DNA from: Cognataquiflexum aquatile
Lineage (GTDB): Bacteria > Bacteroidota > Bacteroidia > Cytophagales > Cyclobacteriaceae
Reading direction: 5' to 3'
Length of the DNA stretch: 64,000 bases
Assembly (NCBI RefSeq): GCF_003316845.1
Contig: NZ_QMIK01000001.1
Coordinates: 620,001 to 684,000, forward strand
Below are positions 36,346-45,326 of the stretch, piece after piece. Below the pieces are notes generated by a model, which saw only the letters and a list, made by a program, of their open reading frames with translations, had not been told where the DNA came from and ran no database searches. Every line of letters starts with the position of its first letter. Positions within the stretch are counted from its first letter, which is position 1. A program made the position numbers and the translations under genes.

Positions 36346-37521
36346 TTATTCCTTCAGCCGATTGTATTTTTTGAGCACTTCTACCAGCAATCCATGAGGC
36401 AATGCATAAGACTTGTTTCCATTGATTCCTTCCATGGTTTCAGCCGCGATCATGGCATTGATGATGGCTTCTTCGACTGCCTGAACTGTCGCTTCCAATA
36501 AGGGGTCGATCAGATCATTGGGCAACATGTCTACTTTTGTGAAATCAAAACGCTGAAAAGCGTCAGGATTGGCGGTGGAAAATGCGATAAAAATATCGCC
36601 CGATCCATTTGTTCCTATTCCTCCGGTATTGCCGATTCCGATCGGAACCCGATTTGCAATCCGCTTCAACTGATGGGGAAGCAAAGGTGCGTCGGTCGCC
36701 ACCACCACGATGATGGAACCGTCCCCTTCTTGGCGATAGGACTGTGGCGGCAATTTCAGTTCGTTGTTCAAAGTGTCCATGAGCTCTTTTCCTACCGGAA
36801 CTCCGGCAATGGTCAAAGAGGATTTACTTCCAAAATTAGCCTGAACCAAAGCCCCAACTGTATAAGAAGAACCTTTGATCTTGACGATTCTAGAGGATGT
36901 CCCTGTCCCTCCTTTGAAACCCAAACACATCATTCCGGTGCCTCCACCTACATTTCCTTCTGCGATTTTGCCAGTTGATGCGTTTTCAATCGCTTCTAGC
37001 ACATGTTCTTCCTTGACATGAAAACCATAGATATCATTTAAAAATCCATCGTAAGTTTCCGCTACCACAGGATAAGTGTACCACCATTCTTCTCCTTTGT
37101 ACCAATCTGTATCCACGTACCATTTCAATACCGCATCCCGGACTACACCTACGCTGTTGGTATTGGTAATCATAATCGGGGTTTCCAGGAAGCCGGATTC
37201 GGTCAGCCAAGTGGTTCCTGTCATTTCCCCGTTTCCATTCAAACTGTACCAATTGGCAAATACAGGGCTGAATTTATTTGCTTTTCCTCGCGGGAATATG
37301 GCGGTGACCCCGGTTCTGACAGGACCTTTGCCGACGATATTTTTACCGCTTCCTGAGATAATGGTGCTATACCCCACTTCCACACCTTTGACATCGGTGA
37401 TGGCATTGAATTGACCTGTTGTGCCGTTAAATGGTACGCCTAAATCTCTTGCCCTGGGTTTTTGGGCATAGACGACAGTTAGGTTGAGGATAAGTAGGAT
37501 GAAAACAATTGACCTCTTCAT
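36346..37521 (-). CDS. P1 family (DmpA/BapA-type) peptidase
   Basis: 391 residues with a signal peptide (ends VVYAQ), so exported, unlike cytoplasmic DmpA. It shows the fold markers of self-cleaving Ntn-like aminopeptidases of family S58: GVEVGYSTI, VGGGTGMMCLGFKGGTGTSSR, VGALVQANFG and the NGSGDIFIAFST segment, whose Gly-Ser should be the autocleavage site and nucleophile. Characterised relatives release N-terminal beta-amino acids or D-/L-residues from short peptides and esters. Standing alone between repeat R3 and a divergent DUF1080 gene. Specificity is not predictable from sequence. Confidence 0.92.
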   Translation of the reverse strand: MKRSIVFILLILNLTVVYAQKPRARDLGVPFNGTTGQFNAITDVKGVEVGYSTIISGSGKNIVGKGPVRTGVTAIFPRGKANKFSPVFANWYSLNGNGEMTGTTWLTESGFLETPIMITNTNSVGVVRDAVLKWYVDTDWYKGEEWWYTYPVVAETYDGFLNDIYGFHVKEEHVLEAIENASTGKIAEGNVGGGTGMMCLGFKGGTGTSSRIVKIKGSSYTVGALVQANFGSKSSLTIAGVPVGKELMDTLNNELKLPPQSYRQEGDGSIIVVVATDAPLLPHQLKRIANRVPIGIGNTGGIGTNGSGDIFIAFSTANPDAFQRFDFTKVDMLPNDLIDPLLEATVQAVEEAIINAMIAAETMEGINGNKSYALPHGLLVEVLKKYNRLKE

Positions 37522-37649
37522 AGTTTTTTTAATTTATCTAAAAGCTTAACCATTCAATATACATATTTTCAAATTCTTTCCGATTGGTGCTAAACTTTTG
37601 CTCTTTTCTTTTCTTGAAGAATGCCTACCTTTAACCAAACCCAAAATAA

Positions 37650-38486
37650 ATGTCCAAAGCCAAAATCTTTCTTCTCGCATTATCACTCCTAGTTTTGCTA
37701 TCCTGTAAGCCTGAGGAGAAATGGGAAGTACTTTTCAACGAAAAAGACCTCACAGGTTGGGATACCTATATAGGGCCGGTATGGGTGGCCACGTCCGACT
37801 CTACTGTTGGAAGGTCTGACAATCCCATTGGATTAAACATCGATCCGCAAAGTGTATTCAGTGTGGTGGAAGTGGATGGAAAGCCTGCAATCCGCATTTC
37901 CGGCGAACAGTGGGGAGGCTTGTCAACTAGCCAAGAATATAGCAATTACCACCTTAGCCTTCAATTTAAATGGGGTGAAGCAAAACACAAACCCCGAGAC
38001 AAAAACAAGAGAGACAGTGGGCTACTATACCATGCCGGGGGACCACATGGTGCAGACGGTGGCTTTTGGATGCGTTCACAGGAATTACAGGTGCAGGAAG
38101 GTGATTGTGGCGATTATTGGGGCGTGGCTGGCGGAATCATGGACATTCCGGCAAAGAAGACCGATGAATTCTATGTCTATGATCCTGAAGCAGAAAAATT
38201 GGTTTTCAGTGACTCGAGTGAGGTGGGAAGGCGCTGTATAAAATACCCCGATGCAGAAAATCCGACCGGTGAATGGAATACCCTAGAACTCTATTGCTTT
38301 GGCGATACAGCCGTGCACCTGGTGAACAACAAGGTTGTGATGGTGCTCTACAACTCACGTTACTTATTTGAAAAAGGGGAATTGCCTCTCAAAAGCGGCA
38401 AAATCCAAATCCAGTCCGAAGGAGCTGAGATTTACTATAGAGATATCAAAGTCAAAAAAATATCCGGTTTGCCAATTGATCTTTAG
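37650..38486 (+). CDS. DUF1080 (3-keto-disaccharide hydrolase fold) lipoprotein
   Basis: 278 residues, lipobox VLLSCK. The start of the domain shows the hallmark WEVLFNEKDLTGWDTY, followed by SGLLYHAGG and MRSQELQVQEGDCGDYWGV, and closes with GKIQIQSEGAEIYYRDIKVK. DUF1080 is a concanavalin-like sandwich; some members hydrolyse 3-keto-glycosides, others have no known activity. It is the only plus-strand gene in this stretch and converges on the GGCT-like gene with 11 bases between stops. Confidence 0.93.
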   Translation: MSKAKIFLLALSLLVLLSCKPEEKWEVLFNEKDLTGWDTYIGPVWVATSDSTVGRSDNPIGLNIDPQSVFSVVEVDGKPAIRISGEQWGGLSTSQEYSNYHLSLQFKWGEAKHKPRDKNKRDSGLLYHAGGPHGADGGFWMRSQELQVQEGDCGDYWGVAGGIMDIPAKKTDEFYVYDPEAEKLVFSDSSEVGRRCIKYPDAENPTGEWNTLELYCFGDTAVHLVNNKVVMVLYNSRYLFEKGELPLKSGKIQIQSEGAEIYYRDIKVKKISGLPIDL

Positions 38487-38497
38487 ATCGTTAGGCT

Positions 38498-39229
38498 TTA
38501 ATACTTAAAACCCGACTTTAATTCTTCCACTTTCTCCATTGCAGGATCTGTCAATAAGATCTTGTGGGTTTCATGCAGAATAGCAGGATCAAATGGTTCT
38601 GTGGTTTTATGATATTCAGCTTCAAACTCTTTTCCCCAATATCCAAAAGCGTCCTCAAGGATTTTCACATAACTGCGTTCAATGACGTTTTGGGTGTGGT
38701 CATTATTGGGCACCAATGTAAAATCAGGAAGCGCCTTATAAGCGAATACCGGACTTCCCTCAATGGTATATCCTTGGATCAAATCTGTGACCTCAAATCG
38801 CTCATACCCCAACTCCCAAGCATCATAATTGGGCAAATCAGCCTCGGGCACAATATACAATACGCCATTGATGATAGTATTCGGGTCTTCACGGATGTTG
38901 AGGTAATGAAGGTATTTGGGATAGACCGTATCTCCTTCTATCAAAATATAATCCTTGGTAAAAGTACTGTCCACATTGTATAGAGGAAGGTCTGTCGGCC
39001 ATGCAAAAGTCCATGACCTCTTGTAACCCTTGAGGTGCGCGGGTAAAAACGGTCCATTATAAGCCTTATCCAAAAGACCGGTTTCAATCAAATTTTTGGA
39101 CATCAAGGAACCATAGCCAAACATGGCCACGTGGCCTTCAGGAATAGTGAAGGTTTCCAATTTCTCCTGACAACTTCCAAGGAGGAGGAGTATAACAGCC
39201 GGAATCATTAGCGTAGATCTTAATTTCAT
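38498..39229 (-). CDS. exported gamma-glutamylcyclotransferase-like (GGCT fold) lipoprotein
   Basis: 243 residues, lipobox LLLGSC, so exported. The GGCT signature is clear: FGYGSLMSKN near residue 38 forms the pyroglutamate-binding loop, and DAWELGYERFEVTDL supplies the conserved glutamate (in YERFEV). GGCT-fold proteins usually act in the cytoplasm on gamma-glutamyl peptides or amines; an extracytoplasmic lipoprotein form is unusual. Last gene of an operon with an alpha/beta hydrolase, NTF2-like, FMN oxidase and membrane protein, each separated by under 50 bases. Substrate unknown. Confidence 0.85.
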   Translation of the reverse strand: MKLRSTLMIPAVILLLLGSCQEKLETFTIPEGHVAMFGYGSLMSKNLIETGLLDKAYNGPFLPAHLKGYKRSWTFAWPTDLPLYNVDSTFTKDYILIEGDTVYPKYLHYLNIREDPNTIINGVLYIVPEADLPNYDAWELGYERFEVTDLIQGYTIEGSPVFAYKALPDFTLVPNNDHTQNVIERSYVKILEDAFGYWGKEFEAEYHKTTEPFDPAILHETHKILLTDPAMEKVEELKSGFKY

Positions 39230-39235
39230 ATTTTC

Positions 39236-40129
39236 TTATAAACCATCCAAAAACTTAAATATTTCAATGTAAGCATTTTCAAACTCCTTCTGATTTGGGC
39301 TGTGCTTTCCGTCGGGTATAAATATCCTGATATCCATATCCTTCCTGAGCATGGGAACAAACCTTTCAAAAGTCTTAGCAGGAATCTGATCATCCAAGCC
39401 CCCATGCCACAGAAAAATAGGTGGGTCTTTTGGATCAAAATAGGTAATCGGCTCATAGATGGCTAGGTTTTCTTTTGATTCATAACCTTCCGCAGGAAAA
39501 AGTGCCCGACCCACTGCTTGGTACTGTTCATTCTCATGCTCCGTAAAAACCCTCTCCACCACATCCAATCCATCCACAGGACCGGAAAAGTTGATGATAC
39601 CTACGATCACAATACCTTCATCAAGTTTATTGGGATACCCCAGATTATTTTGGGTCAATCCCACATTTGTGGCAATATGCGCCCCTGCCGAAAACCCCGT
39701 CACAATCACATTGTCCAAATTCAAATCATAGTCAGCATTGTTGGTTTTGAGGAAATTCAAAGCATGTGTCAAGTCACTCGTGGCAAGGGGAATCCCACGT
39801 TTCAATCTGTAATTCAGATTGACGACATTCAGACCTTTCTCCAGGTAGGGTTCGATGTACCTTTCCTCCTGACTTTTGTCACTGAAGTAATAACCTCCTC
39901 CGTGCAGAAACACAACCGTGTAGTTTCGTTTACCAAAGGATTTTGCTTTTTGGGAAAGATAAATATCCATGGTTTGCTCCGGGTCCGAACCGTAGGAAAC
40001 GTCTTTCAATACATTGTAGACCGTTTCCTTTTCTGCAGCCGCCAAGTCCACTGTGGATGTCAGTTTTTTGTAACTGGAGGACAGAATTATTGATAAAATA
40101 AGGAGGAGGCAAAGGGATGTTTTTTGCAT
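39236..40129 (-). CDS. exported alpha/beta hydrolase (BD-FAE/carboxylesterase-like)
   Basis: Start chosen at MQKTSLCLLLILS (40129), which begins a signal sequence directly; an upstream ATG at 40159 is possible. The oxyanion motif HGGGYYF, nucleophile in GFSAGAH, acid in GGLDDQIP and histidine in DGKHSPNQ give a complete esterase triad. It probably hydrolyses carboxyl esters of small or acetylated substrates in the periplasm. The gene lies 6 bases before the GGCT-like gene and about 47 bases after the NTF2-like gene, in one operon. Confidence 0.9.
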   Translation of the reverse strand: MQKTSLCLLLILSIILSSSYKKLTSTVDLAAAEKETVYNVLKDVSYGSDPEQTMDIYLSQKAKSFGKRNYTVVFLHGGGYYFSDKSQEERYIEPYLEKGLNVVNLNYRLKRGIPLATSDLTHALNFLKTNNADYDLNLDNVIVTGFSAGAHIATNVGLTQNNLGYPNKLDEGIVIVGIINFSGPVDGLDVVERVFTEHENEQYQAVGRALFPAEGYESKENLAIYEPITYFDPKDPPIFLWHGGLDDQIPAKTFERFVPMLRKDMDIRIFIPDGKHSPNQKEFENAYIEIFKFLDGL

Positions 40130-40176
40130 GCAGGATTGAATAATGTGTTCCCAATTCATTTTAAAAACTCTTTGAT

Positions 40177-40659
40177 TTATTTCTTTTTATCGGCAAACCA
40201 AGTGTCTCTGAGAATTTTCCATTCTCCCTCCTCTTTTTGCCAAACCAACAGATACCTTCCTGTCCCTACTATTTCCCCGTTTTTATGAGACCAAGTACCT
40301 CTTCCTTCTTCCACGAGCAATTGGTCATTGCCCCATAAGTGTATTGTTTTGAAACTCGATCCGGTGATACCATCCCGGATCATCCGTCCAAAAACCTTAG
40401 TTATATTTTCCCTGCCCACAGTGGAAGGAATAACTTCGGCATCCACTGTATATATATTGCCCAAGGCTATTGAATCTTCATTCTGTAAATAATTTTCATA
40501 TTCGCGCAGCCGCAATTCAATTTCCTTTTCAAGTACAGCTAGATCCACCTGTTCCATTTCCAAAATTGTTTCGTCGGATTTTTGGTTACAGCTTACCATG
40601 AATAGTGAAGACATTAATAATGTCAAGAGTAGCATATTTGTAAATTTTGTTGTTTTCAT
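40177..40659 (-). CDS. NTF2-like (SnoaL/DUF4440) lipoprotein
   Basis: Start at MKTTKFTNMLLL (40659) avoids overlap with the oxidase gene and gives a lipobox (MVSC). The domain has a first helix (EIELRLREYENYLQNED), AEVIPSTVGRENI typical of DUF4440-type proteins, and the end VWQKEEGEWKILRDTWFAD. This is the third NTF2-like protein of the window; here it is not followed by paired membrane proteins but by an esterase, so its job may be linked to substrate turnover. Activity unknown. Confidence 0.87.
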   Translation of the reverse strand: MKTTKFTNMLLLTLLMSSLFMVSCNQKSDETILEMEQVDLAVLEKEIELRLREYENYLQNEDSIALGNIYTVDAEVIPSTVGRENITKVFGRMIRDGITGSSFKTIHLWGNDQLLVEEGRGTWSHKNGEIVGTGRYLLVWQKEEGEWKILRDTWFADKKK

Positions 40660-40675
40660 GATGGTTGTATCCTTT

Positions 40676-41860
40676 TTAGTATCCAATTATAAAGTCCCTC
40701 GTAATTTTTTCAATTGAGGCCGCGCCGGCAAGTTGCATGTCCCGGATTAACTCTCCCTTAAGAATGTCCAGCGCGATTTCCACTCCTTCTTGACCCAAGG
40801 CACCGAGTCCCCAGCAAAACGGCCTTCCGATGCAGACTGCATTCGCTCCCATTGCCAATGCTTTGAAAATATCGGTTCCTCTTCTGATTCCTCCGTCGAT
40901 TAAAACCGGTATCCTGCCTTTGATTTCGTCTATTATTTCAGGTAAGCATTCGATGGTTCCTCTGTTGCTTTCCAGTTGCCTTCCGCCATGATTGGAGACA
41001 ATGATTCCGTCTACGCCATGGAGGATTGCCAAAGCAGCATCTTCCCGAGTGACAATTCCTTTAATGACTATTTTCATGCTGCAGTTGGCCCGAAGCCAAT
41101 CAATGATCTCCCATGTGACTGTCATGTCTGTAAATTTCATGCCTTCAGGAAGGATTCCGTCAAGGTTACTCATTTTGAGTTCGCCGGCGTCGATCAGCTT
41201 AAAAAGCGTTACTGCGCTTGTCTCACGATTACCAACCACAGGCGTATCTACTGTCAATACACATACCGGACATCCCGCCTGTTCTGCTTTCTCAAGGAGT
41301 ATTTTGGTGATCTTTCTATCCGGAGTCGGATACAATTGAAACCAAAGATTGGGACCATAAGCAGCAGCTACTTCCGATACCGAATAGTTAGACACGGTAG
41401 ACACGATCATCTGATGCTTCCGGGAAGCTGCTGCTTTTGCTGTTGCCACCTCTCCCTCTTGATGGAAAAATTTTTGAAATCCGACCGGACTTAAAATAAT
41501 GGGAGTTTCAAGGCTTTGCCCAAACAGTTCAACTTTTGTGGAGATATTGCTGACATCAATTAAAGCCCTGGCTCTGATTTGGATTTTATCATATCCCTCA
41601 AGGTTGGCCTTCACTGTTTTCAGGTCATCGGCACCTCCATTCAGGTATTCAATAGCATCTTCGCCCATCACTTTTCGGGATAAGGCTTCCAAGTCAAAGA
41701 CATTTTTAAAGTCCGGAATTTCATCGGCTTTGTCCGGACTTGATGTGCATCCCGAAAGCGATATCGCCGGTAATGCCAAAGCCAAACTGGATAATCCGAT
41801 CCACTCAAGAAACTTGCGCCGCTGAATGTCAGTATGTTGGTATGAATCTAAACTGTGCAT
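40676..41860 (-). CDS. FMN-dependent alpha-hydroxy-acid oxidase/dehydrogenase with Tat signal
   Basis: Start at MHSLDSYQHTD (41860); the longer frame begins with TTG inside the upstream gene. A twin-arginine signal with a lipobox-like end (RRKFLEWIGL to LSGC) predicts export of the folded flavoprotein. The TIM-barrel motifs are all visible: SPVGFQKFFH, FQLYPTPDR, KGIVTREDA, the active-site IIVSNHGGRQLE (His base and Arg) and LIDGGIRRGTDIFKA for FMN phosphate. It oxidises an L-2-hydroxy acid such as lactate or a longer homologue; the electron acceptor (oxygen or a quinone via the membrane protein encoded upstream) is unknown. Confidence 0.93.
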   Translation of the reverse strand: MHSLDSYQHTDIQRRKFLEWIGLSSLALALPAISLSGCTSSPDKADEIPDFKNVFDLEALSRKVMGEDAIEYLNGGADDLKTVKANLEGYDKIQIRARALIDVSNISTKVELFGQSLETPIILSPVGFQKFFHQEGEVATAKAAASRKHQMIVSTVSNYSVSEVAAAYGPNLWFQLYPTPDRKITKILLEKAEQAGCPVCVLTVDTPVVGNRETSAVTLFKLIDAGELKMSNLDGILPEGMKFTDMTVTWEIIDWLRANCSMKIVIKGIVTREDAALAILHGVDGIIVSNHGGRQLESNRGTIECLPEIIDEIKGRIPVLIDGGIRRGTDIFKALAMGANAVCIGRPFCWGLGALGQEGVEIALDILKGELIRDMQLAGAASIEKITRDFIIGY

Positions 41861-41898
41861 TTTTTCGATGTCAGAAATTAAAATATTGTGAACAGGGT

Positions 41899-42738
41899 TC
41901 AAAATAAACTTTCCACCACTACCTGCCAGGCCCCTGTTTTAGAACCAAATTCAATCAATAATACTCCTCCAATATAAGCTCCCATCGTAACCAACGCGGG
42001 TATTGAACTGTAGCCTTTGCGTTTTTGATACCATGCCAATGCTCCAAAAAGAAGAATGGTGAAAGTTAAGGTTGCATATGAGGCAATGTAATTCATCACT
42101 ACCCCCTCGGGGCTATAAAACTGAAATATAACGCGGTCTGCAGATGGTCCAAGGGCGGTCAAAATAGCACCAAACATGAAGGTGGCATGATGCAGGATGC
42201 GCTTTCGATAGATGATTGCTAAAGTATATAGCCCCGCTAACAGTAAAAAATAAACAAGACCCAAATCAAGAGAAGCGGCAGCAGAACTGTAAATCTGTTC
42301 AGAAGTCATTTGTATTTCTCCGGAAGCTACTCTTTCACTCATTCGTGAAAGTCGGCGCAGATACCGTTCCTGAATCAAAAAATAGAGGCTAACCAGAACA
42401 AGGGGCATCAGTACATAACTTGTTTTTCCCAATAAACGATGCCACTTTAATTTCTTTTTTACTATCAAAAGTGGTTGCGCAAGGCTCATCGCCACCCAGG
42501 CCATGATCAAAACAGTATGGATATGAATGATAGAAGAGGAGTTGGTGTCTCCAAAAAGCGTGGACCAATATCCCGGCCAAAACCCTATCGCAATGAAGGG
42601 AACCAAAAGGAACAGAAACCAAACGGTATTGGGAAAGAAAATGCGGTTGGTTACATTTGACATACCCTGTTTCAGTTTTTTTGGGACAGAGGTAGAATGA
42701 CCAAGGTATTCAGAAGATATTTGCTTTGATGGTTCCAT
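41899..42738 (-). CDS. multi-pass membrane protein of unknown function, His-containing helices
   Basis: 279 residues with about seven membrane helices. Histidines lie in or near helices (IIHIHTVLIMAW, KKLKWHRLLGKTSY, KRILHHATFMFG), an arrangement seen in haem- or quinone-binding membrane proteins such as the DUF2306/DUF420-like groups. First gene of the operon that continues with the FMN oxidase 38 bases downstream, so a role as membrane electron acceptor for that oxidase is possible but only inferred. Not assigned to a characterised family. Confidence 0.75.
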   Translation of the reverse strand: MEPSKQISSEYLGHSTSVPKKLKQGMSNVTNRIFFPNTVWFLFLLVPFIAIGFWPGYWSTLFGDTNSSSIIHIHTVLIMAWVAMSLAQPLLIVKKKLKWHRLLGKTSYVLMPLVLVSLYFLIQERYLRRLSRMSERVASGEIQMTSEQIYSSAAASLDLGLVYFLLLAGLYTLAIIYRKRILHHATFMFGAILTALGPSADRVIFQFYSPEGVVMNYIASYATLTFTILLFGALAWYQKRKGYSSIPALVTMGAYIGGVLLIEFGSKTGAWQVVVESLF

Positions 42739-42823
42739 TTTCTTGCTTTTAATTTGACTGATAATAAATTCGGCACTATGGATGCAACAGGCTCAATACT
42801 ATAGTAATTAAAATAAGTTGCTG

Positions 42824-43477
42824 CTATTTGGCTCCGGGCACCCGGCTTCTGAGGTATTTGAATTGACCGTTGTGGTTGGATTCATGTTCGCAGACATGGA
42901 ACCACTTGCAGTAGTTATTGGTCGGGCCCCAAGGCCATTCCTCATCCACCTTCATCAACCAATTATCGTCTCTTTTCTTAAATTCCTTGATGGTGTTTTC
43001 CCTTACTTCCGTCATGATTTCAAGGTAATAGTTAAAGTTATTGCCCTTGATGGTTTTCCTGGCCTCCTCGCCAAGGTTCATAGCCACATCAAATCGTTTG
43101 ATATCTTCTTTACTCCAATCTCCCCATTTCTTTCCTTCGAAAGTATGGATCTGGTAATACCGCTCCGTTGCAGCCAAATGGAGCAACATTGCACCTATGG
43201 AGTTGGAGTTTTTATCCAATAAAAAATCCAGCTGTTCCACGTTCATTCCTTTGACTGGCCACAGTATCACATCCCGCATCCAGGTCATCATGGATAGCAA
43301 GGTTCCGATATGCGGTGAAAAACCTTCTCTAGGTCCGATCACATTGAGTCTGTCCTCGGTTGGAAATCCTGATGCATAGATTGGGTTGGAAACCATAGAC
43401 AGGCCTAGTGTGCCTGAAGTGATGACTGCGGCAGATTTCATGAAATCTCTGCGGGTAGATGGATTGTTGTTTTTCAT
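42824..43477 (-). CDS. DinB-like four-helix protein with Tat signal
   Basis: 217 residues. The N-terminus has a twin-arginine signal (STRRDFMKSAAV). The remainder is the DinB/MST-like bundle: MTWMRDVILWPV, MLLHLAATERYY with the first metal histidine, and HVCEHESNHNGQ with the other histidines. Characterised DinB-fold enzymes use the metal for thiol transfer or hydrolysis; exported members are uncharacterised. It is 33 bases downstream of the membrane-protein pair at 45149-43510 and likely co-transcribed with it. Confidence 0.88.
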   Translation of the reverse strand: MKNNNPSTRRDFMKSAAVITSGTLGLSMVSNPIYASGFPTEDRLNVIGPREGFSPHIGTLLSMMTWMRDVILWPVKGMNVEQLDFLLDKNSNSIGAMLLHLAATERYYQIHTFEGKKWGDWSKEDIKRFDVAMNLGEEARKTIKGNNFNYYLEIMTEVRENTIKEFKKRDDNWLMKVDEEWPWGPTNNYCKWFHVCEHESNHNGQFKYLRSRVPGAK

Positions 43478-43509
43478 TGGGTTGTATTTTCAAGAGATTT
43501 TTAAATGTT

Positions 43510-44316
43510 TTATTTGATGTTATATTCTTTCTTCAAAAGCAAAATCAACTCCTTGGCCTGACTTTTCATCATTGGATAAGTTTCAGATATGACGAGCGTG
43601 AAATAGAATTTTCTGTTTTCCAGACTGTTTGCAAATTCATTTAACAAATCTTTATCGCTGTTTTGAAGCGGCATCAACACATTCATCAACGAATCAATGA
43701 TCTCATATTCTTTCCTGGGAAGTAGCGATGAAAAGGGCTTATAATGATAATTATTCAGAATCCTGCTTTTGATTTCCAAAGTCGTGTTTCGCTTTGTTCT
43801 GTCCGACTCAACCAATCCGCTGATGTAACCCTCCCTGGAATAATACGCACTGATTTTATTGACCAATTCAGCATTTTTAAAATACCTCAAGTTTCCGGAT
43901 TGGGTAATCTGAATGAGTGTTGCGTCATTCCAAATTGTTATGGGTGAAAAAGAAACTATCTGAGAATGGTAGTAAAATGATCCTTTTACCATATTTCCCG
44001 CTATACCTTGATGTACTAGTTCACTGATACTGTCTATGCTCTTTAGGATTATAAGTTTCTGTTCAATTGTTCCATTAATCATGACCGTATCGTTTTCAAG
44101 ATCCTTGATCAGGGACTTTGCATATTCCTTTGCGTAGGCAATCTCACTTTGGTTGTCCCGATAATTTTCCGCCAGAAACCCGCAAAACACCGCCAGGAAT
44201 AGCATCAAAAATTCCTTGAAATAGGAAATCAAGTTTCTCTTTTCGGCTGTGGAAGGAGACACAGTTTGTTGGTTTTCGGTGGGCGGTACTTCAGGGATGT
44301 TTTTATTTTCTTCCAT
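43510..44316 (-). CDS. single-pass membrane protein, YFKEF/AENYR family (pair C, second)
   Basis: 268 residues: Pro/Thr-rich cytoplasmic start, membrane helix (FLMLFLAVFCGFLAENYRD), then KEYAKSLIKDLENDT, QITQSGNLRYFKN and the C-terminal KELILLLKKEYNIK. Its ATG shares a base with the TGA of the upstream paralogue (TGATG at 44314-44318), so translation must be coupled. Same family as pair A at 20-21.8 kb. Function unknown. Confidence 0.86.
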   Translation of the reverse strand: MEENKNIPEVPPTENQQTVSPSTAEKRNLISYFKEFLMLFLAVFCGFLAENYRDNQSEIAYAKEYAKSLIKDLENDTVMINGTIEQKLIILKSIDSISELVHQGIAGNMVKGSFYYHSQIVSFSPITIWNDATLIQITQSGNLRYFKNAELVNKISAYYSREGYISGLVESDRTKRNTTLEIKSRILNNYHYKPFSSLLPRKEYEIIDSLMNVLMPLQNSDKDLLNEFANSLENRKFYFTLVISETYPMMKSQAKELILLLKKEYNIK

Positions 44317-45149
44317 CAGTCGACTATGTTGTATTCTTTGCGCAAAAGTTTTAATATTTCTGAGTTCAGCTCCTTATAGGCTTGGAAATGAACAGAGCGA
44401 GTGGAACTTAGGGCATTCATGCCATAAATACCAAGTGCGTTGATGGTTCCTTGTTTGTCAAATTTTTCCAAAGATTTAAACTCAAAAGGTATGATTTCAT
44501 CGGAAGCTTCATATGCTGCCACAGCATTTACGTTTGTCACGCCGCTATCTTTTATTAGCATCCTATGAAAATCATAATCGTAATGAAGGACAATGAGTCG
44601 GTTTATATACTCCTTTCTGACATCCGTCTCCAGCCTTTGCCTGTCATTGATATTGTAAATGGCAACTGATAGGTCGCCGATCAGCTTTTGCAATTCCCGG
44701 TTCTTAAAATATCTAAGAGAACCCGAGTTTTTTAACTGATCAAGGATGACTGTCCTGGGTTCAAAAAGAGAAGGCGTTCTGAAACTAATCCCATATGAAA
44801 AGTTAATTACAAATGTTTTGGACACATCGGTAAGACTACTGTCTTCAAAGTACTGCATCAATTCTTGAAGGGCCTTTTCCTGCTTTATTCTGTTCTCAGT
44901 TTTTATTTCCACGATGGCAGAATCAGCCTTTAACTCTTCGTAAAGGTTGATAGCAAGCTCTTTTGCCCATGCTTCTTCAGTGAGCTTATCTCTATAGTTT
45001 TCTGCCATAAAACCGGCAAAAACAGCAAGAAACAACATGAGGAATTCCTTGAAATAAGATGTCCACTTTCTCTTCGGAGTTGAAGTAAGCAATACAGGCT
45101 GTGAATTTTCGGCAGCTAGTATTTCGGGCTTGTTTTGGTTTTCTACCAT
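44316..45149 (-). CDS. single-pass membrane protein, YFKEF/AENYR family (pair C, first)
   Basis: 277 residues with membrane helix FLMLFLAVFAGFMAENYRD, then AINLYEELKADS, QLKNSGSLRYFKN and C-terminal EILKLLRKEYNIVD. It begins 3 bases after the stop codon of a remnant of a further paralogue (45153-45240) and overlaps the next paralogue by one base. The set was therefore once at least three tandem genes. The upstream neighbour is a serine hydrolase rather than an NTF2-like protein. Function unknown. Confidence 0.86.
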   Translation of the reverse strand: MVENQNKPEILAAENSQPVLLTSTPKRKWTSYFKEFLMLFLAVFAGFMAENYRDKLTEEAWAKELAINLYEELKADSAIVEIKTENRIKQEKALQELMQYFEDSSLTDVSKTFVINFSYGISFRTPSLFEPRTVILDQLKNSGSLRYFKNRELQKLIGDLSVAIYNINDRQRLETDVRKEYINRLIVLHYDYDFHRMLIKDSGVTNVNAVAAYEASDEIIPFEFKSLEKFDKQGTINALGIYGMNALSSTRSVHFQAYKELNSEILKLLRKEYNIVD

Positions 45150-45152
45150 GAT

Positions 45153-45240
45153 TTATTCTAGGTTGTATTCTTTATTCAAAAGCAAAATCAACTCATGGAA
45201 TTGACTTTTTATAGTTGGAGCTGAATCAGATAAGAAAACA
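45153..45240 (-). pseudogene. 3' remnant of a third YFKEF/AENYR-family gene
   Basis: The last about 28 codons before the stop read APTIKSQFHELILLLNKEYN, aligning with PMMKSQAKELILLLKKEYNI at the end of the 43510-44316 protein. The membrane helix and central domain are absent; upstream sequence turns into dispersed repeat R1. The remnant keeps the 3-base spacing to the next gene seen in intact pairs. A deletion associated with the repeat is inferred. Confidence 0.75.
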
Positions 45241-45326
45241 CATGCATCTGTTTTTTGCAAAATCGTCAAACCTTGACCATCATCTGATAAATTAAAGAAT
45301 CCAAAGTTTCCGATCCCCCGGCTGAG

